Shown one piece after another: positions 22,631 to 32,916 of a stretch of DNA of 41,420 bases (position 1 is the first letter of the stretch; every line of letters starts with the position of its first letter). The stretch spans positions 1 through 41,420 of IMG/VR virus record IMGVR_UViG_3300023184_000249. The stretch is one strand, 5' to 3'. Both the position numbers and the translations under genes were made by a program. This DNA is from a virus. The notes beneath the pieces are model-generated. The model did no database searches. It was not told the origin of the DNA and saw only the letters and a list, made by a program, of their open reading frames with translations.

Positions 22631-25600
22631 GTGCGTAAACATACAAGGTTGAACTATCGGGCACCGTGATATTGTAACTATTTGCAAGAGTGACAGGCCC
22701 TAGCAACAGTGCATTTACAGCATCTGCTACGGCCACATTGGCACTCAACGTTTTGGGCCCTGCAAATGTGCCATACATGGTCAAACTGCCCAGATTCACA
22801 ACCACAGTATTTGACGCACCTGCAACATTGAAAGTGATGTTGCCCGAGGCTTGGGGTATGGAAATAGTTGTGGCCCCATTGGCAATTTGGCTGGCAGCAC
22901 CCACATTTAGTCCGGTCAAGAAGGCGCCATTACCAATATAGTAATTGCCTGTGATATTGCCGGTGGCCGAAACCTGCCCTACTGTTGTGAGATTACCGCC
23001 GATCACATTGGCTGTAGCACTAACCAACCCTCCTGTAAGCAAGTTACCACCTGTTACATTGCCGGTGGCAGTGACAAGGCCTGCTGTGAGAATATTGCCA
23101 CCTGTTACGTTGCCTGTCACGGTGGCCAAACCTGCTGTGCGTAGATTGCCTGCATCCACGTTGCCTGATGCTGATATTAGACCGGTGACCAATACTCCTG
23201 TTGAAGTAACATTGGCTATGGCAGTGTTGGCAGCCCATAACAATTGATAACCATTCTGTGCGGCACTGCCTCTTACGTATTGAGTAAAACTGTCCCACCC
23301 GGTACCCACATAGTTGAGACCAAATCTTGCCACTTCAGTTCCTGTAGCATTACTGGCTACGCCATTTTGTGAGGTCAGTCTAAAGTTGACATCAGATCCT
23401 GATGTGAGTCTGGCTGTAACTGCATTGGCTGTGGTACTTGTGGCAAACAGGGCTGATCCCTGTAGATTACCACCTGTGATATTGCCAGTGGCTGATATCA
23501 AGCCTGCTGTTAATAAATTGCCCCCAGTTATGTTGCCTGTCACATTGTCTGAACCACTGATGGAGATATTACCACCGGTGATGTTTCCTGTAACAGTCAA
23601 GAGCCCACTTGTCAACAAGTTGCCGCCTGTAACATTACCTGTTGATGTGATCAAACCAGCAGTGGTTAGATTACCACCAACAACGTTGGCTGCACTAGTG
23701 ATGGTTGATGTTGCTGAAATCAATCCGCCAGTTAGTAAGTTGCCACCTGTCACGTTTGCCGTTACACTCACAACCGCACCCAAATGACTCAATCCAGTTA
23801 TAGTTCCAGTGGCTGATATCAAGCCAGCGGTTAGTAAATTACCACTAACTACATTAGAAGTCACACTCAGTATACCAGTGGGAATATTGGTTTGTCCAGT
23901 ACCATTGACATTAAGGTTAATATTGCCATTGGCCAATGTGTTGATCCATAAGGTACCTGTGTCAACAATATTGCCAGTTAAGGAGTGATCTCCACCTGTG
24001 GTAATTGACCCTGCGGCCGAAATCAATCCAGCAGTCAGTAAATTACCACCTGTGATGTTGGCTGTCACACTTACTACTGAACCCAAGTGACTTGATCCAG
24101 TAACAGTGCCTGTGGCACTGATCAAACCACCTGTCAAGATATTGCCACCTGTGATGTTGGCTGCTGAGGTAATTGTTGAGGTTGCTGATACAAGGCCACC
24201 AGTTAGTATGTTACCACCGGTGATGTTGCCAGTTGATGTGATCAAACCAGCAGTGTTAATATTTCCACCAATCACATTGGCAGCACTAGTGATTGTGCTA
24301 GTGGCTGATATCAAACCTGCTGTGAGAACGTTGCCACCTGTGATATTGGCTGTTGCACTCACTTGACCTGCTGTGGTCAAGTTACCGCCTATAACGTTGG
24401 CAGCACTAGTGATTGTGCTAGTGGCTGATATCAAACCTGCTGTGAGAACGTTGCCACCTGTGATATTGGCCGCACTTGTGATTGTTGATGTGGCTGAGAT
24501 CAAGCCTGCAGTTCTCAAGTTTCCAGCATCAACGTTGCCAGTTACATTCAAACTTGTGCCAGTTGCGACACCAATGTTGGGTGTGGTTAAATTGGCCGAC
24601 GCTTTAACAATTATGTTGCCACCAGCATCAAACGCAGTGGTAGTTCCGTCTGTTTTGGCATTGATTACTGTGCCTGCTAGGCTGATACCTGCTGAAGTAT
24701 TTGCTGTATATGTTTGGCTGGTGCTAAAAGTAGCAAAAGTTATATTGCTTGTGCCAAATGTGATTGTTCCTGAAGGTGCATTGACCACAAAAGCCGCACC
24801 AGCATTGACATTGCCATTTGTGACAAAGAAATAGTCGTTGATGCTAAATTGTTCTGTGCTGTTGGCACCATACTCATCAGTGTCAGTTGAACGCACAATA
24901 TTAGTGGCATTGGCCCAGGTGTAAACACCATTGAATACTGCGTTGCCTTCGTTCTTGACCAAGATACGTGTGCCCACACTTTGCACGTTGCCTGTATCAA
25001 TTAGGTTAAATGTGCCTGTAGTGGTCAACTTGGCACCAATACCATTGGCCACGCCATTGGGTTGGGTATAACTTATAGTACCACCTGTAGTATTGGCCAT
25101 GGTATCTGTACTGGCCACATATACAGACTGATGATAAGTGATGCCTGTTGTGGCCACTGTGTCCACATACAGTTTGGTTGCCGCGTCGCCATCTTGTGCT
25201 GGACTTGCTAAGTTGTTGATGTAGGTATTGGCACTCAGAACAACGTTACCGGCTGGGTTCAAGTTGATAGCACCTGATGCAGTGCTCAAGGTTAACGCAC
25301 CCGAAGTGGGTCTCACAGTGCTAGTATTAACATTACCTGCAATCACATTGCCAGTAGCACTTATCAAACCGCCAGTTAAAAGGTTACCACCAGTTATGTT
25401 GGCTGCCGAGGTGATTGTTGATGTGGCCGAAATCAAACCGCCAGTTAAAAGGTTACCACCAGTTATGTTGGCTGTAACACTCACAATACTGCCTGTATGG
25501 CTTGCCACATTCACTATGTTGGTGAACATGCCATTATTGGCAGTGACGTTACCAGTAACTGATACAATACTGCCAGTGAAACTGGCTGTGTTGACTATGT

Positions 25601-26786
25601 TGGTGAACATGCCATTATTGGCAGTGACGTTACCAGTAACTGATACAATACTGCCAGTGAAACTGGCTGTGTTGACTATGTTGGTGAACATGCCATTATT
25701 GGCAGTGACGTTGGCAGTGACAGATACTAAACCACCTGTGAGGATGTTGCCACCTGTAATGTTGGCTGTCACACTTACTACTGCGCCTAAATGGCTCGTA
25801 CCAGTCACTGTACTTGCGGCACTGATCAAACCACCTGTGAGTACATTACCGCCTGTGATGTTGGCTGCTGAGGTGATAGTCGACGTGGCCGATACCAATC
25901 CACCAGTTAATATATTGCCACCTGTAATATTGGCAGCACTGGTAATAGTAGATGTTGCACTGATCAATCCAGCAGTTAGCAAGTTGCCACCTGTGATGTT
26001 ACCAGTGGCAGTCACAACGCTACCTATAAGTGTTGATCCAGTTACTGTACCTGTTGCCGAAACAAGTCCATTAGTTAATATATTGCCACCTGTAATATTG
26101 GCAGCACTTGTAATTGCACTTGTTGCAGATATTAAGCCACCGGTGAGTACATTACCGCCGGTGATGTTGGCAGTTACTGAAACAACTGAACCCAAATGAC
26201 TTGAGCCGGTTATGGTACCAGTTGAACTAATCAAGCCACTTGTTAAGAGGTTGCCGCCAGTTACATTGCCTGCGGCGCTGACTATACCACCTGTATCGAC
26301 ATTGCCTGCTGACAAGTTTCCTGTAGTGGCAGTGCCCAGTGTAGTGGCTCCTGTGACACTGAGTGTGCCAGTAACACTTACCAATCCTGCTGTGAGAATG
26401 TTGCCGCCAGTGATGTTGCCTGACGCTGATACTACACCTGTAACATATTCACCTGTGGTAGCAAATACTGCTACATTACCTGTGCCGCCAACACCAACTG
26501 TGACATTGCCACCTGAACTACCAACAGTGACATTACTGGTGCCATTAGAGATGTTGCCAGGATTTAGGGTAATTCCGGTCAGTTGTGACCCGTTACCAAT
26601 AAAGTAATTGCCTGTTATGATGTTGCCAACCGCCGAGATATAGCCGTTGGATGCCAAAGTATTGGCTGTGATGATGTTGGCCGTGGACAATATACGTGTC
26701 CACGTGTTGCCCACGTTGGAAAACTGATATGTTATGTTGTTAACAACAGCAGTTTGGCCGTTCGTCGGCGATACTGGAAAGGCCAT
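22626..26786 (-). CDS. Giant repetitive tail-fibre-like protein (1386 aa)
   Basis: The N-terminus FPVSPTNGQTAVVNNITYQF is shared with the 1916-aa fibre and probably attaches it to the virion or partner. Then come many repeats with the core NITGGN-(I/L/V)-LT-(A/G)-GL-(I/V)-SAT, in units of 17, 23, 27 and 33 residues. A globular block (about residues 480-750) begins QDGDAATKLYVDTVATTG and includes GTRILVKNEGNAVFNGVYTW and EQFSINDYFFVTNGNVNAGA. More repeats follow. The C-terminus is a different domain ending KTLSANVAVADAVNALLLG then NSYNITVPDSSTLYVYAP. AAAGGAT precedes the ATG, and the stop of the upstream fibre is ten bases away. It is probably receptor-binding; no polysaccharide-cleaving motif is seen. 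Confidence 0.8.
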   Translation of the reverse strand: MAFPVSPTNGQTAVVNNITYQFSNVGNTWTRILSTANIITANTLASNGYISAVGNIITGNYFIGNGSQLTGITLNPGNISNGTSNVTVGSSGGNVTVGVGGTGNVAVFATTGEYVTGVVSASGNITGGNILTAGLVSVTGTLSVTGATTLGTATTGNLSAGNVDTGGIVSAAGNVTGGNLLTSGLISSTGTITGSSHLGSVVSVTANITGGNVLTGGLISATSAITSAANITGGNILTNGLVSATGTVTGSTLIGSVVTATGNITGGNLLTAGLISATSTITSAANITGGNILTGGLVSATSTITSAANITGGNVLTGGLISAASTVTGTSHLGAVVSVTANITGGNILTGGLVSVTANVTANNGMFTNIVNTASFTGSIVSVTGNVTANNGMFTNIVNTASFTGSIVSVTGNVTANNGMFTNIVNVASHTGSIVSVTANITGGNLLTGGLISATSTITSAANITGGNLLTGGLISATGNVIAGNVNTSTVRPTSGALTLSTASGAINLNPAGNVVLSANTYINNLASPAQDGDAATKLYVDTVATTGITYHQSVYVASTDTMANTTGGTISYTQPNGVANGIGAKLTTTGTFNLIDTGNVQSVGTRILVKNEGNAVFNGVYTWANATNIVRSTDTDEYGANSTEQFSINDYFFVTNGNVNAGAAFVVNAPSGTITFGTSNITFATFSTSQTYTANTSAGISLAGTVINAKTDGTTTAFDAGGNIIVKASANLTTPNIGVATGTSLNVTGNVDAGNLRTAGLISATSTITSAANITGGNVLTAGLISATSTITSAANVIGGNLTTAGQVSATANITGGNVLTAGLISATSTITSAANVIGGNINTAGLITSTGNITGGNILTGGLVSATSTITSAANITGGNILTGGLISATGTVTGSSHLGSVVSVTANITGGNLLTAGLISAAGSITTGGDHSLTGNIVDTGTLWINTLANGNINLNVNGTGQTNIPTGILSVTSNVVSGNLLTAGLISATGTITGLSHLGAVVSVTANVTGGNLLTGGLISATSTITSAANVVGGNLTTAGLITSTGNVTGGNLLTSGLLTVTGNITGGNISISGSDNVTGNITGGNLLTAGLISATGNITGGNLQGSALFATSTTANAVTARLTSGSDVNFRLTSQNGVASNATGTEVARFGLNYVGTGWDSFTQYVRGSAAQNGYQLLWAANTAIANVTSTGVLVTGLISASGNVDAGNLRTAGLATVTGNVTGGNILTAGLVTATGNVTGGNLLTGGLVSATANVIGGNLTTVGQVSATGNITGNYYIGNGAFLTGLNVGAASQIANGATTISIPQASGNITFNVAGASNTVVVNLGSLTMYGTFAGPKTLSANVAVADAVNALLLGPVTLANSYNITVPDSSTLYVYAP
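24277..24470 (-). repeat. Two identical 74-bp repeats, 120 bp apart, in the 1386-aa fibre gene
   Basis: Bases 24277-24350 and 24397-24470 are identical. Both encode the same fibre unit (AANITGGNVLTAGLISATST). Identity at silent positions points to recent duplication or gene conversion and not to protein selection alone. Confidence 0.85.
25513..25710 (-). repeat. 81-bp tandem repeat in the 1386-aa fibre gene
   Basis: Copies begin at 25513, 25594 and 25675 with an exact period of 81 bp; the third is partial. Each encodes a 27-residue unit of the type NVTANNGMFTNIVNTASFTG. A diverged copy precedes them. The near-perfect identity suggests recent expansion. Confidence 0.85.
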
Positions 26787-26796
26787 TCTCTATCCT

Positions 26797-29700
26797 TTAA
26801 TGCTTGCCAATTACGATTTCAATTGTGCCCTTATCACCATCAAAGTCTTGTAACGCCTTACCAATCAAGGTACCTACACCAGGATTGGCTTCGGCTCGCG
26901 CACCACCAGCACCATCAGATACCATGGCATCTCCTTTGCGTACAGTTCCCGAAACTTGAACTGGAACTCGACCAATCAAGGCCACTGTGACCACATGTTC
27001 ACCTTGCAATCCTGCATTCATCAAGTGAGCAGGATTTGTTGAAACCACACCAGCAACCCGTTTGCTGGAATCCTGTGTACTTATGGTAACTTCTTGGTTG
27101 CCACCAAAATCCAAAACTGTGCCTGGTGCATAATCTGCATCACTCACATAGTTTTCTGCCAAGTCGGCGTAAAGTGCTGTGGTTGCCTGAGCAAACAATC
27201 TGTTGAAATATGTGGTCGCTGATCCAATGTTACCCACTGCATTGGCTGCACCATTCACAATGGCTGTTGCGGCTGATCCTGAGTTGACAGTGAGTATACC
27301 GGCTGTGGTTAGGTTACCGCCAGTGATATTACCAGTTGCACTTATCAATCCACCTGTCAGAATATTTCCACCTGTAATGTTACCGCTTGCACTGACCACA
27401 CTTCCTGTTATACTTGGTGATGTGCCTTGTAGCACGGTGGTACCACCTTGTGGGTTTGTGATTGTTATAGCAGTTGTGTTGGCTGAAATTTGGGCATTGC
27501 CCAGATAGATGGTGCTGTTGCTCAACCATAGGTCTTTCCAGCGTTGTGAAGTTGAACCCAGATCAAATGTAACGTTTGAACTTGGCAATAAATTACCAAT
27601 CACGTTTCCACCTATACTGAGTGCTCCGCCTGTGACCAGATTTGCACCAACCACATTACCTGCAGAACTCACTAGGCCAAATGCGTTAAAAGTATTTGCA
27701 TAAACGTTGCGGAATCCTTGACTGGTGGAGCCAATGTCATATGTTATATTAGCATTGGCCAACAAACTGCCTGTGATTGATACGTTGGCTACGACTCCGC
27801 CAGCAAATGCTGGACTTGATATGTCTACCCAATAAGGTGTGGTTCCATCACTGAGATACTCATACAGCACATCGGTTGAGGTGTTATACCACTGCCATCC
27901 ATTGGCAGGACTTGCAGGAGGGGTTGTAGATGCTGTGTAATTGACACCAAATACAATCGCTTGACCATTGGCATAGAAGTAGTTGTTGCTGAGTATGTTA
28001 CCACCAGCAATGTTGCCTGTGGTTGTTATCAATCCAGCAGTGTTAATGTTGCCTCCGGTGACATTACCAGTGACACTTACAACACTACCCAAGAAACTTG
28101 ATCCAGTTACCGTACCAGTTGCTGATAGCAATCCACCTGTGAGTAAGTTTCCACCAGTGATATTGGCCGCACTAGTTATTGTTGAAGTGGCCGAAATCAA
28201 TCCACCTGTGAGTACATTACCACCTGTGACATTGCCTGTAACTGAAACTACGGTACCTGTGTGACTTGGTGCATTTACTATAGTGGTTGCTATCACATTG
28301 TTGGCGTTGACATTGGCTGCACTGGTTATTGCACCAGTTGCTGATACCAGTCCGCCAGTTAAAATGTTTCCACCTGTAATGTTGGCTGCTGATGTAATTG
28401 TTGAAGTGGCTGAAATCAGGCCACCTGTTAGCAAATTACCACCCGATATATTACCAGTGGCAGTGACAACTGAACCAATCAAGGTGGAACCAGTTACGGT
28501 ACCAGTTGCTGATAGCAAACCGCCTGTCAGAAAGTTACCACCTGTGATATTGGCAGCACTGGTAATAGTTCCTGTTGAACTAACTAGTCCTCCAGTTAAA
28601 ACATTGCCACCTGTGACATTGCCACTCACACTGAGTAACCCAGTTATGTATTCCCCTGTTGTGGCAAATACTGCTACATTTGATGTACCGCCCACACTTA
28701 CTTGTACGTTACCATTGGCAACAGGAATAGCAACATTGCTTGTTCCATTGTTTATGTTGGCCACACTGGTAATCACTCCAGTCAAGAATGCACCATTGCC
28801 TAGAATATAGTTGCCTGTTACGTTGCCTGTGGCAGATATCAGTCCGCCAGTTAAAATATTACCACCTGTAATATTGGCAGCACTGGTAATAGTTCCTGTT
28901 GAACTTACCAGTCCTCCAGTTAAAACATTGCCACCAGTTATATTGGCCGCACTAGTGATAGTTGATGTGGCTGAAATCAAGCCACCTGTTAGTAAATTGC
29001 CACCCGATATATTGCCAGTGGCAGTGACCACTGTACCGATTAAAGTGCTTCCAGTGACTGTACCGGTTGAACTGACCAAACCACCTGTCAACAAGTTTCC
29101 ACCTGAGATATTGGCCGCTGATGTTATGGTTGACGTGGCCGAAATCAAGCCACCTGTCAATACGTTGCCACCTGTGATATTGGCTGTAACACTTACCACA
29201 CTTCCCAAAAGGCTTGATCCTGTTATGGTGCCTGTTGCTGATACCAGTCCACCAGTGAGTATGTTGCCACCAGACACGTTGGCCGCACTGGTGATGGTTG
29301 ATGTGGCAGATATCAACCCACCAGTTAAAACATTACCGCCGGTGATGTTACCACTTGCTGTGACCACCGACCCAATCAAAGTACTTCCAGTAACAGTTCC
29401 TGTGGAACTAATCAACCCACCTGTAAGAACATTACCACCTGTAATATTTCCTGTGGCAGTAATCAAACCACCGGTTGTGAGATTTCCACCTGTGATGTTG
29501 GCTGTGGCACTTACCAAACCACCTGTTCGCAGATTACCTGCGTCAACGTTGGCGGTTACGTTCAGACTTGTGCCAGTTGCCGCACCAATGTTGGGTGTTG
29601 TGAGATTGGCCGATGCTTTGACAATTATGTTGCCACCAGCATCAAATGCTGTGGTATTTTGATCTACCTTGGCATTGATAACAGTGCCTGCCAAACTGAT

Positions 29701-32547
29701 ACCAGCCTGAGTATTGGCTGAGTAGGTCTGGCTGGTACTGAATGTGGTAAATGTGATGTTTGAGGTACCAAATGTGATTGTGCCCGAAGGTGCATTGACC
29801 ACAAAGGCTGATCCTGCATTGACGTTACCATTAGTGACAAAGAAGTAGTCGTTGATGCTGAACTGTTCAGCACTGTTGGGACCGTATTCGTCAGCGTCTG
29901 TGGAACGCACAATGTTGGTGGCGTTGGCCCAGGTGTACACTCCATTGAATACTGCATTGCCCTCGTTCTTGATTAAGATACGTGTGCCTAGAGTTTGAAC
30001 GTTGCCTGTGTCAATTAGATTAAACGATCCTGTAGTGGTCAACTTGGCGCCAATACCGTTGCCTGCACCATTGGGTTGAGTGTATGTAATCGTACCGCCG
30101 GTGGTATTGGCCATGGTATCTGTACTGGCCACGTACACTGGTGAGTGATATGCAATACCACTTGAACTCATGGTATCTACATAATACTTGCTGGCTGCGT
30201 CACCGTCTTGTGTCGGAGTTTGAACGTTGTTGATGTAGGTATTAGCAGACAATACAATGTTGCCTGCTGGGTTTAAATTGATAGCGCCAGATGCAGTGCT
30301 CAGTGTCAGCGCACCTGAAGTGGGTCTCACAGTACTGGTGTTGACGTTGCCTGCAATTACGTTGCCTGTGGCTGAAATCAAGCCCGCAGTGTTGATGTTA
30401 CCACCTTGTACGTTGCCGGCCACACTGGCCAAACCAGAGGTCAGCAAATTACCGCCAGAGATGTTGCCTGTGGCAGTTACCAAGCCACCTGTGTTTAGAT
30501 TACCACCTGTAACATTGCCAGTTACACTTACTGTAGAACCAGTAAAACTGGCTGTGTTTACTATATTGGTAAACATGCCGTTGTTGGCTGTTACATTGGC
30601 TGCGCTGGTGATAGCACCTGTGGCTGAAATCAGACCACCTGTCAGGATGTTTCCACCAGTGATATTGGCTGCCGAAGTGATTGTAGAAGTGGCACTAATT
30701 AGTCCACCTGTCAACACATTACCGCCTGTTACGTTTCCAGTTACTGAAGCAAGTCCCCCTGACAGCAAATTGCCACCAGTGATATTGGCCGCACTTGTGA
30801 TATTACCAGTGGCAGTTATCAAACCACCTGTGGTAATATTGCCACCTATCACGTTGGCTGTGGCGCTGAGTGTGGTGCCCGATATTACATTTGCACCAGA
30901 AATATTGCCGCCTGATCCACTGGTGCTGATATTTCCAAATGTACCATTACCTGTTGCGCTGATCAAACCACTGGTGAGTATGTTACCACCTGTGATGTTG
31001 GCAGCACTGGTGATGGTTGAGGTGGCTGAAATCAGGCCACCTGTTAGTAAATTACCACCTGATATATTACCAGTGGCAGTGACCACTGAACCAATCAAGG
31101 TTGATCCTGTCACAGTGCCTGTGGCACTTACAAGTCCTCCTGTAAGTACATTCCCACCTGTGACATTTGCTGTGGCAGAGACAAGCCCACCTGTTAATAC
31201 ATTACCGCCTGTGACATTGCCACTCAAGGAAGCCACTGTGCCCAAGAAACTGGAACCTGTTACGGTACCTGTAGAACTGATTAATCCACCTGTAAGTAAA
31301 TTACCACCTGTAACATTGCCACTTACACTTAGTAAACCAGTGACATACTCACCTGTTGTGGCAAACACTGCCACGTTGGCCACACCGCCTACACTCACAG
31401 CCACATTGGCATTGGCGGCATAGATGCTTACGTTGGAAGTTCCGTTATTGATGTTTGCTACTGAAGTAATGACACCACTTAAAAAAGCGCCGTTACCCAA
31501 AATATAGTTGCCGGTCACATTGCCGGCGGCACTCACTTGACCGGCAGTTAAAACATTGCCTCCTGTGACATTGCCAGTGGCTGTAATTAATCCTGCTGTA
31601 GTTAAGTTACCACCTGAGATATTCCCTGTGGCGGTGACTACTGTGCCGATTAGAGTTGATCCTGTCACAGTTCCTGTTGCGCTGACCAAACCACCTGTCA
31701 ACAAGTTTCCACCTGAGATATTGGCCGCACTTGTGATGCTTGAGGTGGCCGAAATCAAGCCACCTGTCAACACATTACCACCTGTGACGTTGGCAGTTAC
31801 GCTAACAATAGTACCTGTAAAACTTGGTGCATTCACAATTGTGGTTGCTATCACATTGTTGGCATTGACGTTGGCCGCCGAGGTAATAGAACCAGTTGCT
31901 GAAACTAATCCTGCCGTAAGGACATTACCACCAGTTATGTTAGCGGCGCTAGTGATTGTACTTGTGGCACTTATCAGTCCACCTGTTAATACATTACCAC
32001 CTGTGATGTTACCACTTGCTGTAACAACCGAACCAATCAGTGTTGATCCTGTTACAGTACCTGTGGCAGAAATCAAGCCTGCTGTACGTAAATTTCCTGC
32101 GTCAACATTGCCTGTAGCAGTTACAAGCCCACTAGTTCTTAAATTTCCACCATCTATGTTGCCACTTGCGCTTAAAACACCTGTGATATATTCACCAGTT
32201 GTGGCAAATACCGCAACATTGGCGGTACCACCCACTGTGATAGCAATGTTGCTGTTGGCGGCTGCCGCAATGTTTGAGTTACCGGCAGTGATAGGAAAAC
32301 CAGCACTGGTAGCAGTAACACCTGTTAATTGTGATCCGTTACCAATAAAGTAGGCACCAGTTATGTTGCCTACAGCGTCGATTGTTGTGCCAACTGTGAG
32401 CGCACCATTTACAGCAATAGTATTGGCTGTGATAATGTTGGCTGTGCTTAGAATTCTGGTCCACGAATTAGTGGCGCTGGAATATTGATACGATACCTGA
32501 TTTACTACTGCTACTTGTCCGTTTGTGGGCGATACTGGAAATGACAT
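26797..32547 (-). CDS. Giant repetitive tail-fibre-like protein (1916 aa)
   Basis: The N-terminus FPVSPTNGQVAVVNQVSYQY matches the 1386-aa paralogue. Dozens of NITGGN/LTGGLISAT repeats follow, broken by GNYILGNGAFLSGVIT-type spacers and VAVFATTGEYVTGLLSVSG boxes. The shared globular block (QDGDAASKYYVDTMSSSG ... FSINDYFFVTNGNVNAGS) lies near residues 730-1000. Towards the C-terminus comes TPPASPANGWQWYNTSTDV with PYWVDISSPAFAGGVVANVS, then the terminal domain YADLAENYVSDADYAPGTVL, AGVVSTNPAHLMNAGL and GDKGTIEIVIGKH. AGGAGC and a late promoter precede the start. At 1916 aa it would be a very long fibre. Role in host binding is inferred. Confidence 0.8.
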   Translation of the reverse strand: MSFPVSPTNGQVAVVNQVSYQYSSATNSWTRILSTANIITANTIAVNGALTVGTTIDAVGNITGAYFIGNGSQLTGVTATSAGFPITAGNSNIAAAANSNIAITVGGTANVAVFATTGEYITGVLSASGNIDGGNLRTSGLVTATGNVDAGNLRTAGLISATGTVTGSTLIGSVVTASGNITGGNVLTGGLISATSTITSAANITGGNVLTAGLVSATGSITSAANVNANNVIATTIVNAPSFTGTIVSVTANVTGGNVLTGGLISATSSITSAANISGGNLLTGGLVSATGTVTGSTLIGTVVTATGNISGGNLTTAGLITATGNVTGGNVLTAGQVSAAGNVTGNYILGNGAFLSGVITSVANINNGTSNVSIYAANANVAVSVGGVANVAVFATTGEYVTGLLSVSGNVTGGNLLTGGLISSTGTVTGSSFLGTVASLSGNVTGGNVLTGGLVSATANVTGGNVLTGGLVSATGTVTGSTLIGSVVTATGNISGGNLLTGGLISATSTITSAANITGGNILTSGLISATGNGTFGNISTSGSGGNISGANVISGTTLSATANVIGGNITTGGLITATGNITSAANITGGNLLSGGLASVTGNVTGGNVLTGGLISATSTITSAANITGGNILTGGLISATGAITSAANVTANNGMFTNIVNTASFTGSTVSVTGNVTGGNLNTGGLVTATGNISGGNLLTSGLASVAGNVQGGNINTAGLISATGNVIAGNVNTSTVRPTSGALTLSTASGAINLNPAGNIVLSANTYINNVQTPTQDGDAASKYYVDTMSSSGIAYHSPVYVASTDTMANTTGGTITYTQPNGAGNGIGAKLTTTGSFNLIDTGNVQTLGTRILIKNEGNAVFNGVYTWANATNIVRSTDADEYGPNSAEQFSINDYFFVTNGNVNAGSAFVVNAPSGTITFGTSNITFTTFSTSQTYSANTQAGISLAGTVINAKVDQNTTAFDAGGNIIVKASANLTTPNIGAATGTSLNVTANVDAGNLRTGGLVSATANITGGNLTTGGLITATGNITGGNVLTGGLISSTGTVTGSTLIGSVVTASGNITGGNVLTGGLISATSTITSAANVSGGNILTGGLVSATGTITGSSLLGSVVSVTANITGGNVLTGGLISATSTITSAANISGGNLLTGGLVSSTGTVTGSTLIGTVVTATGNISGGNLLTGGLISATSTITSAANITGGNVLTGGLVSSTGTITSAANITGGNILTGGLISATGNVTGNYILGNGAFLTGVITSVANINNGTSNVAIPVANGNVQVSVGGTSNVAVFATTGEYITGLLSVSGNVTGGNVLTGGLVSSTGTITSAANITGGNFLTGGLLSATGTVTGSTLIGSVVTATGNISGGNLLTGGLISATSTITSAANITGGNILTGGLVSATGAITSAANVNANNVIATTIVNAPSHTGTVVSVTGNVTGGNVLTGGLISATSTITSAANITGGNLLTGGLLSATGTVTGSSFLGSVVSVTGNVTGGNINTAGLITTTGNIAGGNILSNNYFYANGQAIVFGVNYTASTTPPASPANGWQWYNTSTDVLYEYLSDGTTPYWVDISSPAFAGGVVANVSITGSLLANANITYDIGSTSQGFRNVYANTFNAFGLVSSAGNVVGANLVTGGALSIGGNVIGNLLPSSNVTFDLGSTSQRWKDLWLSNSTIYLGNAQISANTTAITITNPQGGTTVLQGTSPSITGSVVSASGNITGGNILTGGLISATGNITGGNLTTAGILTVNSGSAATAIVNGAANAVGNIGSATTYFNRLFAQATTALYADLAENYVSDADYAPGTVLDFGGNQEVTISTQDSSKRVAGVVSTNPAHLMNAGLQGEHVVTVALIGRVPVQVSGTVRKGDAMVSDGAGGARAEANPGVGTLIGKALQDFDGDKGTIEIVIGKH

Positions 32548-32566
32548 TCTGGCTCCTGCTATGTGT

Positions 32567-32574
32567 TATTTATG
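32567..32574 (-). promoter_or_regulatory. T4-type late promoter (CATAAATA) for the 1916-aa fibre gene
   Basis: The minus strand reads CATAAATA, 19 bases upstream of the ATG at 32547, with AGGAGC between them. It lies just past the stop of the 110-aa gene. Confidence 0.7.
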
Positions 32575-32583
32575 CCAAAAAGA

Positions 32584-32916
32584 CTAAATTCTTTTCAGCC
32601 ACTCTTCGCGAGTCATTTGTGGTGGTGGGTATTTGACCTTGATTGACCGTATTTTTTCCGCCATAGCAGGCGGAAAAACACCTGCATGATATAATGCATC
32701 CAACTGATCTTCAATACTAGGATACTCTCTAGCACGATTTCTACGATATTCATTGAGATCGTCTTCGTATTGCAAACGCTGTTGTTCTGCTAGAATTTGA
32801 TCTTCTGTTATGGGCGCAGTTGGCGGGTTGATCCAGGTCACTTCACCATTGCCCACAGCAATAGATACTTGTGCCCCAGGCACTAGATTTTGTATGGCTT
32901 GCATTTTGCTGATCAT
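32584..32916 (-). CDS. Small tail-fibre-associated protein (XkdW / fibre-assembly-like)
   Basis: This protein has 110 aa. It starts with an ATGA overlap with the 1063-aa fibre gene, and GGAGA lies upstream. The C-terminal half is helical and contains YRRNRAREYPSIEDQLDALY followed by AEKIRSIKVKYPPP. This Y-P-S-I-x-D-Q-L-D-A-L box is common in small proteins encoded beside phage tail fibres (XkdW-type). I infer an assembly or chaperone role for the fibres on either side; there is no direct evidence for it. Confidence 0.6.
   Translation of the reverse strand: MISKMQAIQNLVPGAQVSIAVGNGEVTWINPPTAPITEDQILAEQQRLQYEDDLNEYRRNRAREYPSIEDQLDALYHAGVFPPAMAEKIRSIKVKYPPPQMTREEWLKRI

Noticed and set aside
25228-26199. 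Long open frames on the plus strand across the fibre genes (also 26212-26607, 28283-28810, 28811-29662, 30257-31423 and 31556-32353), with PPV-LPPV repeats
   Set aside because: They are the reverse-strand reading of the repeat units: a stop-free antisense frame in one unit stays stop-free in all copies. They lack ribosome-binding sites and promoters, and their Pro/Val pattern mirrors the codons of the sense repeats.
22626-32547. Possible CRISPR-like or short-repeat array because of the dense periodic DNA
   Set aside because: The periods are multiples of three, the reading frame is kept throughout, and there are no constant-length unique spacers. The periodicity is that of a repetitive fibre protein.
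26797-32547. Repetitive fibre considered as a collagen-like or RTX-type adhesin
   Set aside because: There is no G-x-Y triplet run and no GGxGxDxxx nonapeptide. The repeat core NITGGN...LTGGLISAT belongs to neither.
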